A stretch of DNA of 26,605 nt from an uncultured Flavobacteriales bacterium (GCA_938023515.1 CALJDR010000036.1:1-26605); one strand, 5' to 3'. Shown: positions 7,454-15,717, counted from the first letter of the stretch. Program-made: numbers and translations. The notes: generated by a model from the sequence alone, not told the origin.

Positions 7454-8596
7454 TTATCTCTTTACGATAACTACCCGGTTCAGGTAAGCCTGGGAGAAAG
7501 GATTGACCTCGCTGCCTTTGGCGATCACATCGAGTCGGTCAGGGTTTACACCTTTCGATACGAGATAATCGTGTACGTTCTGAGCCCGCTGTTGGCTGAG
7601 CTGCATGTTACGGGCTTTTGTTCCGGTTTCTTTATCGGCGTATCCGGTAACTACGAATTTGCCTTCGGAAGATTTGATGGTCTGTACCATCTGATCGAGC
7701 ACGATCTTACCTTCGGCATTGATGTCTGTCTTACCGATGGTAAAGAACACAGCCGTTCCGGCATTTACATCGCTTTCAACAACTTCCACCACGGCAGGTT
7801 TCTGGGCCGCCTCAGCAAGAGCCTTTTCAAGGGCTGCCTGGCGGGCTTTGGACGCAGCCAGATCGTCCTCAAGATTGTTGATCCTTCTGTTGTAAGGAGT
7901 CAGGTCTGTCTGCAATTCAGAAGCCCTTCTGAAAGGTTTGAAGCCGAAACGGTAGGTCAAACCGACCGTAACGGAACCGATACCTTTGGTCTTGTTGCGG
8001 AAAGCTTCGTTTTCGGTGTCGAATGCATTATACAGCATTCCGCGCAGTTCGAGATTAATGTCGAAGTGTTTCGAGATGCGGAAGCGGTTGAGCAATCCGG
8101 CGTCGAATGCGATCTCATTGGTCGACTGGTTGGTGGAAGTGATACCGCCGAAACCTACGAACGGGATCATTTCGTATACGCGGGTTTCTTTATATCCTCC
8201 CAGCGCTGCGGATAGGTTGAACAGAGCGTCGGCATGGTAATGCACGTAGTTCATTTTAGGCCGGTAGCCTACATAGTCCGAAGAGGGAACATAATAATGC
8301 TCACCCGATTTTACCTGGAATCCTCCTACCTGGAAGCGGGTTCCCCATACCGGAGTGATCCATTTGCCCAGGGAGAAATCGAAAGCCGGGGTAATATCCG
8401 AGCCTCCGTTGTTATCCGTCCTGTCGAAAGGGGTTTGTATGCCTGCCCCGGCCGAGATAAACCAGTTATCCCAGAATCCGTTGGTCACATAGGGACCTTT
8501 CTTTGTTTGTTGTTCCTGCTGCGCCGAAGCGGAGAAAGGAAACGCTGCCAATGCTACCGCGAGCACAGCGGCCTTGAATAATACATTGTTTTTCAT
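7454..8596 (-). CDS. OmpA-family outer membrane protein
   Basis: Outer membrane beta-barrel joined to a peptidoglycan-binding domain, tying the outer membrane to the cell wall. The 380-residue protein starts with a clear signal peptide (about 1-25, cleavage after SASA). The barrel part covers about 30-215, followed by a helical linker around 230-270. The OmpA-like domain takes up the last 105 residues or so: the Asp of GYADKETG and the NMQLSQQRA helix match the family's diaminopimelate-contacting motif, and the protein ends LNRVVIVKR. Single gene with its own terminator. A 287-base AT-rich upstream region includes a candidate -7 element at 8681-8688. Such proteins are usually among the most abundant outer membrane proteins of Bacteroidales. 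Confidence 0.93.
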   Translation of the reverse strand: MKNNVLFKAAVLAVALAAFPFSASAQQEQQTKKGPYVTNGFWDNWFISAGAGIQTPFDRTDNNGGSDITPAFDFSLGKWITPVWGTRFQVGGFQVKSGEHYYVPSSDYVGYRPKMNYVHYHADALFNLSAALGGYKETRVYEMIPFVGFGGITSTNQSTNEIAFDAGLLNRFRISKHFDINLELRGMLYNAFDTENEAFRNKTKGIGSVTVGLTYRFGFKPFRRASELQTDLTPYNRRINNLEDDLAASKARQAALEKALAEAAQKPAVVEVVESDVNAGTAVFFTIGKTDINAEGKIVLDQMVQTIKSSEGKFVVTGYADKETGTKARNMQLSQQRAQNVHDYLVSKGVNPDRLDVIAKGSEVNPFSQAYLNRVVIVKR

Positions 8597-8680
8597 CTCA
8601 TTAGTTTTGTTTAGGTCAAAAATTTAAATTGTTAAACTCAACCTTTGTCAATCGACATGTTTTATGTTTGGGTTCAGTTA

Positions 8681-8688
8681 CAAAAATA
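8681..8688 (-). promoter_or_regulatory. Weak candidate -7 element for the OmpA-family gene
   Basis: On the minus strand this reads TATTTTTG (TAnnTTTG), 84 bases upstream of the start codon. No matching -33 box, and AT-rich sequence makes chance matches likely. Confidence 0.3.
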
Positions 8689-8853
8689 ATAATAAAATCT
8701 TATAGTCCGCTGTTTTTTTGAAAAATTAGCATAGATTTCACATTGTTTTTATCAATGTCGTTATATGTTTTCCCTATTATCATTAGGACTACAAGGCTTC
8801 GCCAAAGATGCAACAGACATTTTTTTACCCGCTGTAATATGATATTTCTGCCG

Positions 8854-8861
8854 TAAATTTG
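8854..8861 (+). promoter_or_regulatory. Candidate -7 element for the MATE gene
   Basis: TAAATTTG matches TAnnTTTG. The start point would be near 8868, giving a short leader before the ATG at 8884. Confidence 0.45.
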
Positions 8862-8883
8862 CCCCCATAAAAGAAGCAGGTAA

Positions 8884-10284
8884 ATGATAAAGAAAGAGAA
8901 CTCCCCCCTGGTATTAGGGACCGAGAAGATACCTAAATTGCTTTTCAGGTATGCCATACCGTCGATCATCGCGATGCTGTCGTCCTCGCTTTACAATATG
9001 ATCGACAGTATATTCATCGGCCACGGGGTCGGAGCGATGGCCATCTCCGGACTGGCTATCACAATGCCGATCATGAACGTGATTGCGGCCTTGGGCACGT
9101 TGGTAAGCGTCGGTGCAGCTACGCTCATGTCTGTTAAATTAGGCCAGGGCGACAAGAAAAGTTCGGAATATATCCTGGGCAACCTGATTGTCCTTAATAT
9201 CATAATAGGTCTTACCCTGACCGTCCTGGGGAATATATATATTGACGAGATCCTTTATTTCTTCGGAGCGAGTGAGCATACAATACCCTATGCGCGGGAA
9301 TTTATGCGCATCATCCTTTCGGGGACGGTGGTGACGCACATTTATATGAGTCTTAACGATATGCTCCGTGCTTCCGGCTATCCGGGCAAGGCGATGGCGG
9401 TGATCCTGCTGGCGATAGGTATCAACTGCATCCTCAACCCGATCCTGATATTCGGATTCAAATGGGGCATTGCCGGTTCGGCCTCGGCCACGGTGACGGC
9501 GCAGGTGATCGTAATGTGTATCGAGATTTGGCATTTTTCCCGCAAGGGCCATTTCATCCATTTCAAAAAAGGAACGTTCAAACTGGTGCGCAATGTAGTC
9601 AAAGGAATGCTGGGCATCGGTATTTCCCCGTTCCTGATGAATATTTGCGCGAGCATAGTGGTCATATTTATCAACCGGAGCCTGATGAAGTACGGGAATA
9701 TGACGGAGTTCGGCGGTGATTTCTATGTGGGAGCTTACGGGATCATCAACCGGGTGTTGATGGTGTTCGTGATGATCGTCATCGGTCTGAACCAGGGATT
9801 GCAGCCCATCGTGGGGTATAACTTCGGCGCACGGAAAGTAGACCGCGTGTCGCAGGCGGTACGGTACGGCATATTTTGCGCGGTGGGGGTGACCACTACG
9901 GGATTCCTGCTGGCCATGACGATACCGCATGCATTGGCCAATATGTTCACTACGGATACCATGCTGACCGATCTGGCTGTGCACGGGATGCGGATCGTGC
10001 TGATCATGTTCCCGATCGTCGGGCTCCAGATGGTCACGGCCGCTTTTTTCCAGTCCATCGGAATGGTCAAGAAAGCGATCCTTTTGTCCCTGACGCGCCA
10101 GATGCTGTTCCTGATTCCGCTTTTGGCCATCATGCCGCATTTCTTCGGCACGGACGGGGTGTGGATGAGTATGCCAATCGCTGACGCGGCTTCGACCATA
10201 TTGGCCATCTATCTGCTGGTACGCCAGATACGCAAATTCAAGGAAGAGGGAAACCAACCGAATATAAAACCAATACAACAGTAG
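8884..10284 (+). CDS. MATE-family multidrug/organic cation efflux transporter
   Basis: Inner membrane antiporter that exports cationic compounds using a Na+ or H+ gradient. The 466-residue protein is dominated by hydrophobic segments, consistent with the 12 helices of the family. The first MatE repeat opens at about 18-30 (LLFRYAIPSIIAMLSSSLYNMIDSIFIG-like pattern, with the typical N-D-I residues), and the second repeat begins near 235-250 (GIGISPFLMN), with NQGLQPIVGYNFGARK matching the conserved second-repeat motif. The start ATG follows an AGCAGG ribosome binding site. The next gene begins four bases after its stop, so the two are one transcript. The exported substrate cannot be predicted. 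Confidence 0.93.
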   Translation: MIKKENSPLVLGTEKIPKLLFRYAIPSIIAMLSSSLYNMIDSIFIGHGVGAMAISGLAITMPIMNVIAALGTLVSVGAATLMSVKLGQGDKKSSEYILGNLIVLNIIIGLTLTVLGNIYIDEILYFFGASEHTIPYAREFMRIILSGTVVTHIYMSLNDMLRASGYPGKAMAVILLAIGINCILNPILIFGFKWGIAGSASATVTAQVIVMCIEIWHFSRKGHFIHFKKGTFKLVRNVVKGMLGIGISPFLMNICASIVVIFINRSLMKYGNMTEFGGDFYVGAYGIINRVLMVFVMIVIGLNQGLQPIVGYNFGARKVDRVSQAVRYGIFCAVGVTTTGFLLAMTIPHALANMFTTDTMLTDLAVHGMRIVLIMFPIVGLQMVTAAFFQSIGMVKKAILLSLTRQMLFLIPLLAIMPHFFGTDGVWMSMPIADAASTILAIYLLVRQIRKFKEEGNQPNIKPIQQ

Positions 10285-10288
10285 GGTT

Positions 10289-10921
10289 ATGGAAGAAAAA
10301 TTCGTCATCTGTCTGGGACGCGAGTATGGCTCGGGCGGGCACAATATAGGAAAGCGGCTGTCCGAGATGCTCGGAGTAGATTATTACGACAAAAAATTGC
10401 TGGACGAGGCGGCCAAGAAGAGCGGCATCAGCCAGGAGTATTTCGCCAAGTCGGACGAAAAGGCGCCGGGTTCCCTGGCCCATACGCTCGCTTCGGGGCT
10501 GTTCGTGGGCAGCGGGATGTTCATGTACAACAATTCCCTGTCCAGCGAGAGCATTTTCAAGTTCCAGTCGGAGACGATCCTCCAGCTTGCCGAACAAAAA
10601 TCCTGTATCATCGTAGGGCGTTGTGCCGATTATGTTCTGCGGGAAAAGAAGAATATATTTTCGGTGTTCATCACGGCGCCGCTTTCGGCCCGGGTATACC
10701 GGGTCGCCCACCGGGAAGACCTTTCGGCGGCTCAGGCGCGCGAAAAAGCCAAAAAGATCGACAAAGTCCGCAAGGAGTATTACAACTATTATACCAATAA
10801 ACGTTGGGGACATACCGATTCGTATCAACTGTGCGTCGACTCTTCGGTGTTAGGAGATGAGGCAACAGCTTGTTTTATCCGCGATTTCGTCCTCGCGGCT
10901 CTGGAAAAAGAACACAAATGA
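10289..10921 (+). CDS. Cytidylate-kinase-like family protein
   Basis: P-loop nucleotide kinase fold, 210 residues. The N-terminal FVICLGREYGSGGHNIGKRL is a clear nucleotide-binding loop, followed by the helix and strand order of the family (GVDYYDKKLLDEAAKKSG; CIIVGRCADYVLR; FITAPLSARVYRVAHRE). It resembles cytidylate kinases, but is a separate family from Cmk proper and its real phosphate acceptor is not established. The ATG lies four bases after the MATE stop, suggesting co-expression. No terminator with a T run is seen after the TGA; the next gene is 516 bases away. Confidence 0.85.
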   Translation: MEEKFVICLGREYGSGGHNIGKRLSEMLGVDYYDKKLLDEAAKKSGISQEYFAKSDEKAPGSLAHTLASGLFVGSGMFMYNNSLSSESIFKFQSETILQLAEQKSCIIVGRCADYVLREKKNIFSVFITAPLSARVYRVAHREDLSAAQAREKAKKIDKVRKEYYNYYTNKRWGHTDSYQLCVDSSVLGDEATACFIRDFVLAALEKEHK

Positions 10922-10980
10922 CCGTTTTCTTCTCCCTGACAGAAAACCGCCCATACACTCGCTTACCTTTTGGGAAAATC

Positions 10981-11019
10981 ATTGGGATGCATCTTTATAA
11001 GTAAGAAGGTGTACCCAAT
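10981..11019 (+). other. Imperfect stem-loop of unknown role
   Basis: The outer stem ATTGGG/CCCAAT (10981-10986 with 11014-11019) and inner stem CATCTT/AAGGTG (10990-10995 with 11006-11011) are separated by a small internal loop, with a 10-base apical loop. No T run follows, so it is not a standard terminator. It could stabilise the 3' end of the upstream mRNA. Confidence 0.35.
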
Positions 11020-11333
11020 ACCCGCAAACGACAAAAAAAAGCATTTTTAAAACAGCCGAAAAAAAAGCCTTATTGCAAAATAACAGACGAATCCCGCTTT
11101 TATTTAGGGCTATTAAAAAAAGAATCATTATTTTTGGCCGATGAAACATCTAACCGGAATCGTTAGCGCCACGGTACACCTTTCCGTCCCAAGAACAGAA
11201 CCTCTGCCTTCTTATTGGTATTCAGGCGTTTTTCCTTTATTCAGGAGAGAAAACATGAAAAAAATCACATATTCATGCCGTTTTTTAAGTATTTTTTTAC
11301 ATATCCCTTTCCCCAAGCATAGAATTAAAGTCT

Positions 11334-11341
11334 TATATTTG
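11334..11341 (+). promoter_or_regulatory. Candidate -7 element for the exbB cluster
   Basis: TATATTTG matches TAnnTTTG. The start point would be near 11348, giving a leader of about 90 bases before exbB. A second match, TATTTTTG at 11129-11136, is further upstream. Confidence 0.4.
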
Positions 11342-11437
11342 CTCCGGTAAAATTGTCAAAACAGGGAAATTACACAATAATGTGCAACGAATAATTTTCA
11401 AAGACCAATAAACAACTAAAAAAATCTATTATTTATC

Positions 11438-12250
11438 ATGAATGCAAAAGCCAAAAAAACGAAATCCTTTTCAGGTGTAGGAACAGCTCCTGTGGTAATT
11501 CTTTTATGCTTTATCGTAGCTGTCTGCATTTTTAAGTTTGTGTATGGAGATCCCTCCAACTTTATGAACAATGACCCGAACAACCACCCGCTGCCCGGAA
11601 ATATGCTTGGAACTATTTATAAAGGTGGTGTCGTTGTGCCTATTATCCAGACCCTTCTTCTTACCGTACTGGTACTGAGCATCGAACGTTGGTTCGCTAT
11701 CGGCAAAGCCAAAGGTAAAGGTAATATCACCCGTTTCGTACAGAACATCAAAGAGGCCCTTTCCGAAAACAACATCGCTAAGGCCCGCGAACTTTGCGAC
11801 AAGCAGAAAGGTTCCGTAGCTAACGTGGTTTATGCTGCTTTGGTTAAATACGAAGAAATGGAGAAAACGACGGATCTGACCAAAGACCAGAAAGTCCTTT
11901 CCATCCAGAAAGCCCTGGAAGAAGCTACCGCACTGGAACTCCCGACGATGGAGCAGAATCTGCCGGTTATCGCTACGATGACGACACTGGGTACGCTGAT
12001 GGGACTTTTGGGAACGGTTATCGGTATGATCAAGTCGTTCGCCGCTCTTGCGAACGCTGGATCTCCTGACTCCGTAGCTCTGTCCGCAGGTATCTCCGAG
12101 GCCCTTGTAAATACCGCTTTCGGTATCGCAACCGGTGCGCTCGCTCTTATCTCGTACAACTACTTCACCAGCAAAATAGACACTATCACTTACTGTATCG
12201 ACGAGGTAGGTTTCTCTCTTGTTCAGTCTTACGCTGCCAACCACAAATAA
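11438..12250 (+). CDS. exbB: ExbB/TolQ/MotA-family proton channel protein
   Basis: Inner membrane proton channel subunit that, with ExbD, energises TonB for transport across the outer membrane. The 270-residue protein shows hydrophobic segments at about 15-36, 65-84, 174-197 and 219-240. E. coli ExbB has three, so the N-terminal one looks extra, as in other Bacteroidota members. The conserved core is in the last two helices (TLGTLMGLLGTVIGMIKSF and ISEALVNTAFGIATGALAL), with the cytoplasmic domain between 86 and 173. It is the first gene of a run of seven co-directional genes; the exbD copies and tonB follow with gaps of 37, 24 and 12 bases. Confidence 0.94.
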   Translation: MNAKAKKTKSFSGVGTAPVVILLCFIVAVCIFKFVYGDPSNFMNNDPNNHPLPGNMLGTIYKGGVVVPIIQTLLLTVLVLSIERWFAIGKAKGKGNITRFVQNIKEALSENNIAKARELCDKQKGSVANVVYAALVKYEEMEKTTDLTKDQKVLSIQKALEEATALELPTMEQNLPVIATMTTLGTLMGLLGTVIGMIKSFAALANAGSPDSVALSAGISEALVNTAFGIATGALALISYNYFTSKIDTITYCIDEVGFSLVQSYAANHK

Positions 12251-12287
12251 TAAACGGCCGAAGAACTAAGTAAAAGAAGAAGAAATT

Positions 12288-12899
12288 ATGCCTAAAGTAA
12301 AAGTAAAAAGAAAGAGTACTGCCATTGACATGACCGCGATGAGCGACGTCACGGTGCTCTTGCTTACTTTCTTTATGCTTACCTCTACCTTTGTCCAGAA
12401 AGAACCGGTACAGGTTGCCACCCCGGCTTCTGTATCAGAGATCAAGATCCCGGAATCCAACGTCCTACAAATCCTTGTGGATCAGGACGGGAAAATATTC
12501 CTGGGACTGGATAAACAGGAAGACCGCGTAAAGATATTAGAGAAAGTCGGCGAGCAATACGACGTCACTTTTACTCCGGAACAAATCAACAAATTCAAAT
12601 TGATGACTTCCTTCGGAGTACCGATCAGACAAATGCCACAGTTCCTTGACTTGTCCTCCGAAGAACAGGATGCCATATTGAAAAATTATGGTGTGCCTAT
12701 CGACAGTACAGACAATCAATTCAAGATATGGGTTCAGGAAGCACGCAAACAGAACAAAGGCCTCATTATAGCCATTAAAGCTGATGCGAACACCCCATAT
12801 CCGATGATCCATGAAGTGATGAGCTCTCTGCAAGACCTGAGAGAGAACCGTTATAATCTTATAACCTCACTTAAGACCGTTAAATCCGACGAGCTTTAA
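12288..12899 (+). CDS. exbD: ExbD-family biopolymer transport protein, copy 1
   Basis: Single-span inner membrane partner of ExbB. The 203-residue protein has a short basic N-terminus, one membrane helix (about 19-36) with the essential channel Asp (D20 in AMSDVTVLLLTFFML), and a periplasmic domain. The periplasmic part is longer than in E. coli ExbD (141 residues in total) owing to an insert at about 75-150. It differs strongly from copy 2, so the pair probably forms a heterodimer around the ExbB pentamer; this is inference. Confidence 0.93.
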   Translation: MPKVKVKRKSTAIDMTAMSDVTVLLLTFFMLTSTFVQKEPVQVATPASVSEIKIPESNVLQILVDQDGKIFLGLDKQEDRVKILEKVGEQYDVTFTPEQINKFKLMTSFGVPIRQMPQFLDLSSEEQDAILKNYGVPIDSTDNQFKIWVQEARKQNKGLIIAIKADANTPYPMIHEVMSSLQDLRENRYNLITSLKTVKSDEL

Positions 12900-12923
12900 G
12901 CTCCTAAAAAGCAATATGATAAT

Positions 12924-13592
12924 ATGGCTGAAGTAGAACAGAAAGACAACGGCAAAAAAGGAGGGGGAAAACAGAAGAAAATGAATGTCCGCATAGACTT
13001 TACCCCTATGGTGGACATGAACATGCTTCTGATTACTTTCTTCATGCTTTGTACTTCGCTGAGCAAGCCTCAGACGATGGAGATAAGCATGCCGACGAAA
13101 GATAAAGTCAGTGAAGAGGAGCAGAGCAAAGTACAGGAATCCCGCGCAATAACGATACTTCTTGGCAAAGACGACAAGGTGTATTACTATACCGGGCAGC
13201 CTAACTACGAGGACTACACTTCTCTTAAACGCTCCAATTATGGTCCCGATGGGCTAAGATCCCTTCTGATGCAGCGCAACCAAAAGGTTGTCAATGAAAT
13301 CAAAGAGCTCAAAAAACTGAGCGCAGACCATAAGATATCCGATGAGGACTTCAAAAAAAGATCCTCTGAAATAAGGGACGACAAATCCGCACCTGTTGTG
13401 ATCATTAAAGCAACGGACGATGCCACCTACAAGAACCTTATCGATGCACTGGATGAAATGCAGATATGCAGCATCGGTAAATACGCGATCGTAGACATCG
13501 CTGAAGGAGACAATTGGCTGATAGAAAACCTCGAAACCGCAGGTAGCCTGACAGCACAATCCGACCTTGGCGGAAATGCTAATAACAAATAA
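12924..13592 (+). CDS. exbD: ExbD-family biopolymer transport protein, copy 2
   Basis: Second ExbD-type subunit, 222 residues. A basic, glycine-rich N-terminus (KKGGGKQKK) precedes a membrane helix at about 29-46 with the channel Asp (D31 in PMVDMNMLLITFFML). The periplasmic domain has a charged insert at about 100-155 and a final SIGKYAIVDI strand typical of ExbD. It lies 24 bases after copy 1 and 12 bases before tonB. Two different ExbD genes next to one ExbB are common in Bacteroidota. Confidence 0.93.
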   Translation: MAEVEQKDNGKKGGGKQKKMNVRIDFTPMVDMNMLLITFFMLCTSLSKPQTMEISMPTKDKVSEEEQSKVQESRAITILLGKDDKVYYYTGQPNYEDYTSLKRSNYGPDGLRSLLMQRNQKVVNEIKELKKLSADHKISDEDFKKRSSEIRDDKSAPVVIIKATDDATYKNLIDALDEMQICSIGKYAIVDIAEGDNWLIENLETAGSLTAQSDLGGNANNK

Positions 13593-13604
13593 TCCGGAGA
13601 AGAA

Positions 13605-14417
13605 ATGGCTAAGATAGACTTATTATCCCAAGACTGGATCGACCTGATCTTCACCGGAAAGAACAAAAAGTACGGTGCATATGAAATGCGCAAAAAATCA
13701 CCGAAACGTCATATCATAGCATTGATCATTGTCGTTTTAGTGGTTGTGTTTGCCATGTCGTTCCGAACACTCCTTACACTCGTTATGCCCAAGAACGACA
13801 AAGTAGTCGTTAAGGAAGTTACAGCCCTGACCAACCTACAGCAGGCTGAAGTCAAAAATAACGAGGAGATCAAAAAAGTAGAGGCTCCGCCTCCACCACC
13901 ACTTAAGAGCTCGATCAAGTTCACAGCTCCTAAGATTGAAAAAGACGAGAATGTCCGCGACGAAGACGAAATCAAATCCCAGGAGGAGATCATCGAAGCT
14001 AAAGTGGCGGTTTCTATTGCCGACGTAAAGGGTAACGACGAAGAACACGGTAAGGACATTGCCGAACTCAAGGAAATTGCCCAGGACGTAAGCGATGAAG
14101 AACCTTTCGATGCGGTAGAAGAACAACCTCAGTTCCCCGGTGGACCCGAAGCTCTGCAAAAATGGCTTCAGAGTCATCTGAACTATCCTTATACCGCACA
14201 GGAACGCGGTATACAAGGAACCGTGTACGTGAGGTTCGTCGTATCGAAAACCGGAAAAGTAGAAAGAGCTGAAGTAGCGCGCGGTATAGACTCCGCCTGC
14301 GATAAGGAAGCCCTGCGGGTGGTATCATCCCTGCCCGACTTTATCCCCGGACGTCAGAACGGACGAAATGTGCCAGTTTATTATACGGTGCCTATCGTAT
14401 ATAAGATGCTGAATTAA
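13605..14417 (+). CDS. tonB: TonB-family energy transducer
   Basis: Spans the periplasm to deliver proton-motive energy to TonB-dependent receptors such as the SusC and BtuB-like proteins in this window. The 270-residue protein starts with about 35 cytoplasmic residues (KKYGAYEMRKKSPKR, typical of Bacteroidota TonB), then one membrane helix (about 36-58). A short proline run (PPPPP, 95-99) and an acidic, charged linker (110-172) follow. The C-terminal TonB domain at about 174-268 includes FPGG, YPYTAQERGIQGTV and the final YYTVPIVYKM strand. The linker is charged rather than the long Pro-Lys/Pro-Glu spacer of E. coli TonB. A hairpin terminator follows 23 bases after the stop. Confidence 0.94.
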   Translation: MAKIDLLSQDWIDLIFTGKNKKYGAYEMRKKSPKRHIIALIIVVLVVVFAMSFRTLLTLVMPKNDKVVVKEVTALTNLQQAEVKNNEEIKKVEAPPPPPLKSSIKFTAPKIEKDENVRDEDEIKSQEEIIEAKVAVSIADVKGNDEEHGKDIAELKEIAQDVSDEEPFDAVEEQPQFPGGPEALQKWLQSHLNYPYTAQERGIQGTVYVRFVVSKTGKVERAEVARGIDSACDKEALRVVSSLPDFIPGRQNGRNVPVYYTVPIVYKMLN

Positions 14418-14440
14418 TGCACATTTCGGCTGAGTAATAT

Positions 14441-14484
14441 ACTTGCCCGTTGTCTTCAGCAAGGGAGTCTACGGGCAAGTTTTT
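14441..14484 (+). terminator. Hairpin terminator after tonB
   Basis: A perfect 10-base stem (ACTTGCCCGT at 14441-14450 with ACGGGCAAGT at 14471-14480) has a 20-base loop and a run of five T at 14480-14484. The unusually large loop and the co-directional genes beyond suggest partial read-through. Confidence 0.75.
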
Positions 14485-14518
14485 ACTTTATAAACAATTT
14501 AAACTATTTGATTATAAA

Positions 14519-14710
14519 ATGAAGAAGAGGGCATCGACGTTTTCATATATTCTGGCCATATTCATGGCTCTTTTTTACATAGCGTTCGCTGTGTTGCTGA
14601 TATTTTCCCCCTTCTTTGAAAGCACCTTTTCCCTAACCCTAAGAATCATTACCGGAACTGTGTTCTTTCTGTACGCCATTTTTCGGGTTTACAGAATATT
14701 AAAAAAATAA
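14519..14710 (+). CDS. Small two-helix membrane protein
   Basis: A 63-residue protein not recognised by family. A basic start (MKKR) is followed by two hydrophobic helices at about 9-30 and 38-58 and a basic C-terminus (RILKK), so both ends probably face the cytoplasm. The frame is open back to a TTG at 14450, but that lies inside the terminator stem, so ATG 14519 is preferred. It sits between the tonB terminator and the PstS-like gene (13 bases to the next ATG), so it probably belongs to the same TonB cluster; a helper of ExbB/ExbD assembly is possible but untested. Confidence 0.7.
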   Translation: MKKRASTFSYILAIFMALFYIAFAVLLIFSPFFESTFSLTLRIITGTVFFLYAIFRVYRILKK

Positions 14711-14723
14711 AACTATTTACATT

Positions 14724-15698
14724 ATGAAAAACATGATCATAAATTTCAAAAAAACAGCTTTGACCATTACAGGCTTAGCTGCCGTAGCCTTGGTTTCCTC
14801 TTGCGGGAACAACCAGGCAAAACAGGGCCCTACCGATACCATCACTTCCGGCATTATATCCGTGAGCGTGGATGAAAGTTTCGCACCGATTGTAGACCAG
14901 GAAATAGACGTATTTGAAAACCAATACAAAGACGCCTCCATTATTCCCCTCTATTCAAGCGAGGTAGATGCCATCAATCTACTGCTCAAAGACAGCGTCC
15001 GTCTGGCCATAACCACCCGGGTATTGACCGAAGGAGAAACAGCAGCTTTGGAACAGAACAGTAAACTGTTCCCCAAAGCGATCATGTTGGCTACAGATGC
15101 CGTAGCCTTGATCATCAATAAAGACAATCAAGACTCTTTGTTGACTACCGGGCAACTGCGGAAAATCCTTTCCGGTGAAATAACCACATGGAAACAGATA
15201 AATTCCCAATCCAAACTTGGAGATATCACATTTGTTTTCGACAACCCCAATTCGGGTATGTTGCGGTTCCTCAGGGATTCTATAGCTCACGGAGCTCCCC
15301 TTTCGGACAAACTTTATGCCCAGAACGGCAACAAGGAGGTTATCGACTATGTGATGCACACTCCCGGAGCTATGGGTGTAGTAGGCGTAAGCTGGGTCCT
15401 CGACCAGAGCGATACGACCCGCCTGACCTTTGATCCCAAAATCCGCGTAATGGCTGTTACCGATCAGGCAAAAGCCGATCAATACAATACATTCAAGCCT
15501 TATCAAGCCTATATGGCCACCGGCCAATACCCTCTGTCCCGTTATGTATATGCGATACTTACGGACCCCAGAGAAGGATTGGCAACCGGTTTTGCCACGT
15601 TCCTCGCATCCGACAAAGGACAGCGGGTGATCCTGCGGGCCGGACTGGTTCCTGCGACCCAATCGATACGGCTTGTCAACGTAAGGGATAATTTATAA
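14724..15698 (+). CDS. PstS-like periplasmic binding lipoprotein
   Basis: Substrate-binding-protein fold of the PstS type, 324 residues. The signal peptide ends in a lipobox (LVSSC, Cys27), and the residues after the Cys (GNNQAK) lack the acidic surface-export signal, so it is probably inside the periplasm. Family features are ISVSVDESFAPIV at the start of lobe 1, LSGEITTWKQI (the PstS ITxW motif) and a C-terminal lobe with YPLSRYVYAIL. The loop that binds phosphate in true PstS (usually SGT with an Arg after it) here reads NPNSGMLRFLRD, so phosphate binding is doubtful. There is no pstC, pstA or pstB nearby. It lies in the exbB-tonB cluster, 13 bases after the small membrane protein and 19 before the TPR gene. 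Confidence 0.82.
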   Translation: MKNMIINFKKTALTITGLAAVALVSSCGNNQAKQGPTDTITSGIISVSVDESFAPIVDQEIDVFENQYKDASIIPLYSSEVDAINLLLKDSVRLAITTRVLTEGETAALEQNSKLFPKAIMLATDAVALIINKDNQDSLLTTGQLRKILSGEITTWKQINSQSKLGDITFVFDNPNSGMLRFLRDSIAHGAPLSDKLYAQNGNKEVIDYVMHTPGAMGVVGVSWVLDQSDTTRLTFDPKIRVMAVTDQAKADQYNTFKPYQAYMATGQYPLSRYVYAILTDPREGLATGFATFLASDKGQRVILRAGLVPATQSIRLVNVRDNL

Positions 15699-15717
15699 TC
15701 AAAATATATTTGGTACT

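Larger units (their letters stand above)
10922..11437 (+). other. 516-base intergenic region upstream of exbB
   Basis: AT-rich, with no convincing gene. It holds an imperfect hairpin (10981-11019), two TAnnTTTG matches (11129-11136 and 11334-11341) and a 31-codon ORF at 11255-11350 behind an AGGAGAG motif. The last 90 bases are probably the exbB leader. Nothing here matches an RNA family that I can recognise. Confidence 0.6.

Noticed and set aside
8700..8969. An 89-codon minus-strand frame in the ompA-MATE gap
   Set aside because: It overlaps the start of the MATE gene, runs through AT-rich promoter DNA and has no coding character.
9139..10344. A 401-codon open frame on the minus strand opposite the MATE gene
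   Set aside because: Extremely His/Asp/Gln/Arg-rich composition is typical of an antisense shadow, and the MATE gene explains the DNA.
11141..11350. A 69-codon plus-strand frame upstream of exbB
   Set aside because: Its ATG is only four bases after a TATTTTTG element, too close to be in the transcript, and the first half does not look like protein. Only the shorter frame from 11255 is kept as a low-level finding.
14450..14518. Longer N-terminus (TTG start) for the small membrane protein
   Set aside because: The start lies inside the stem of the tonB terminator, and the extra residues lack any feature.
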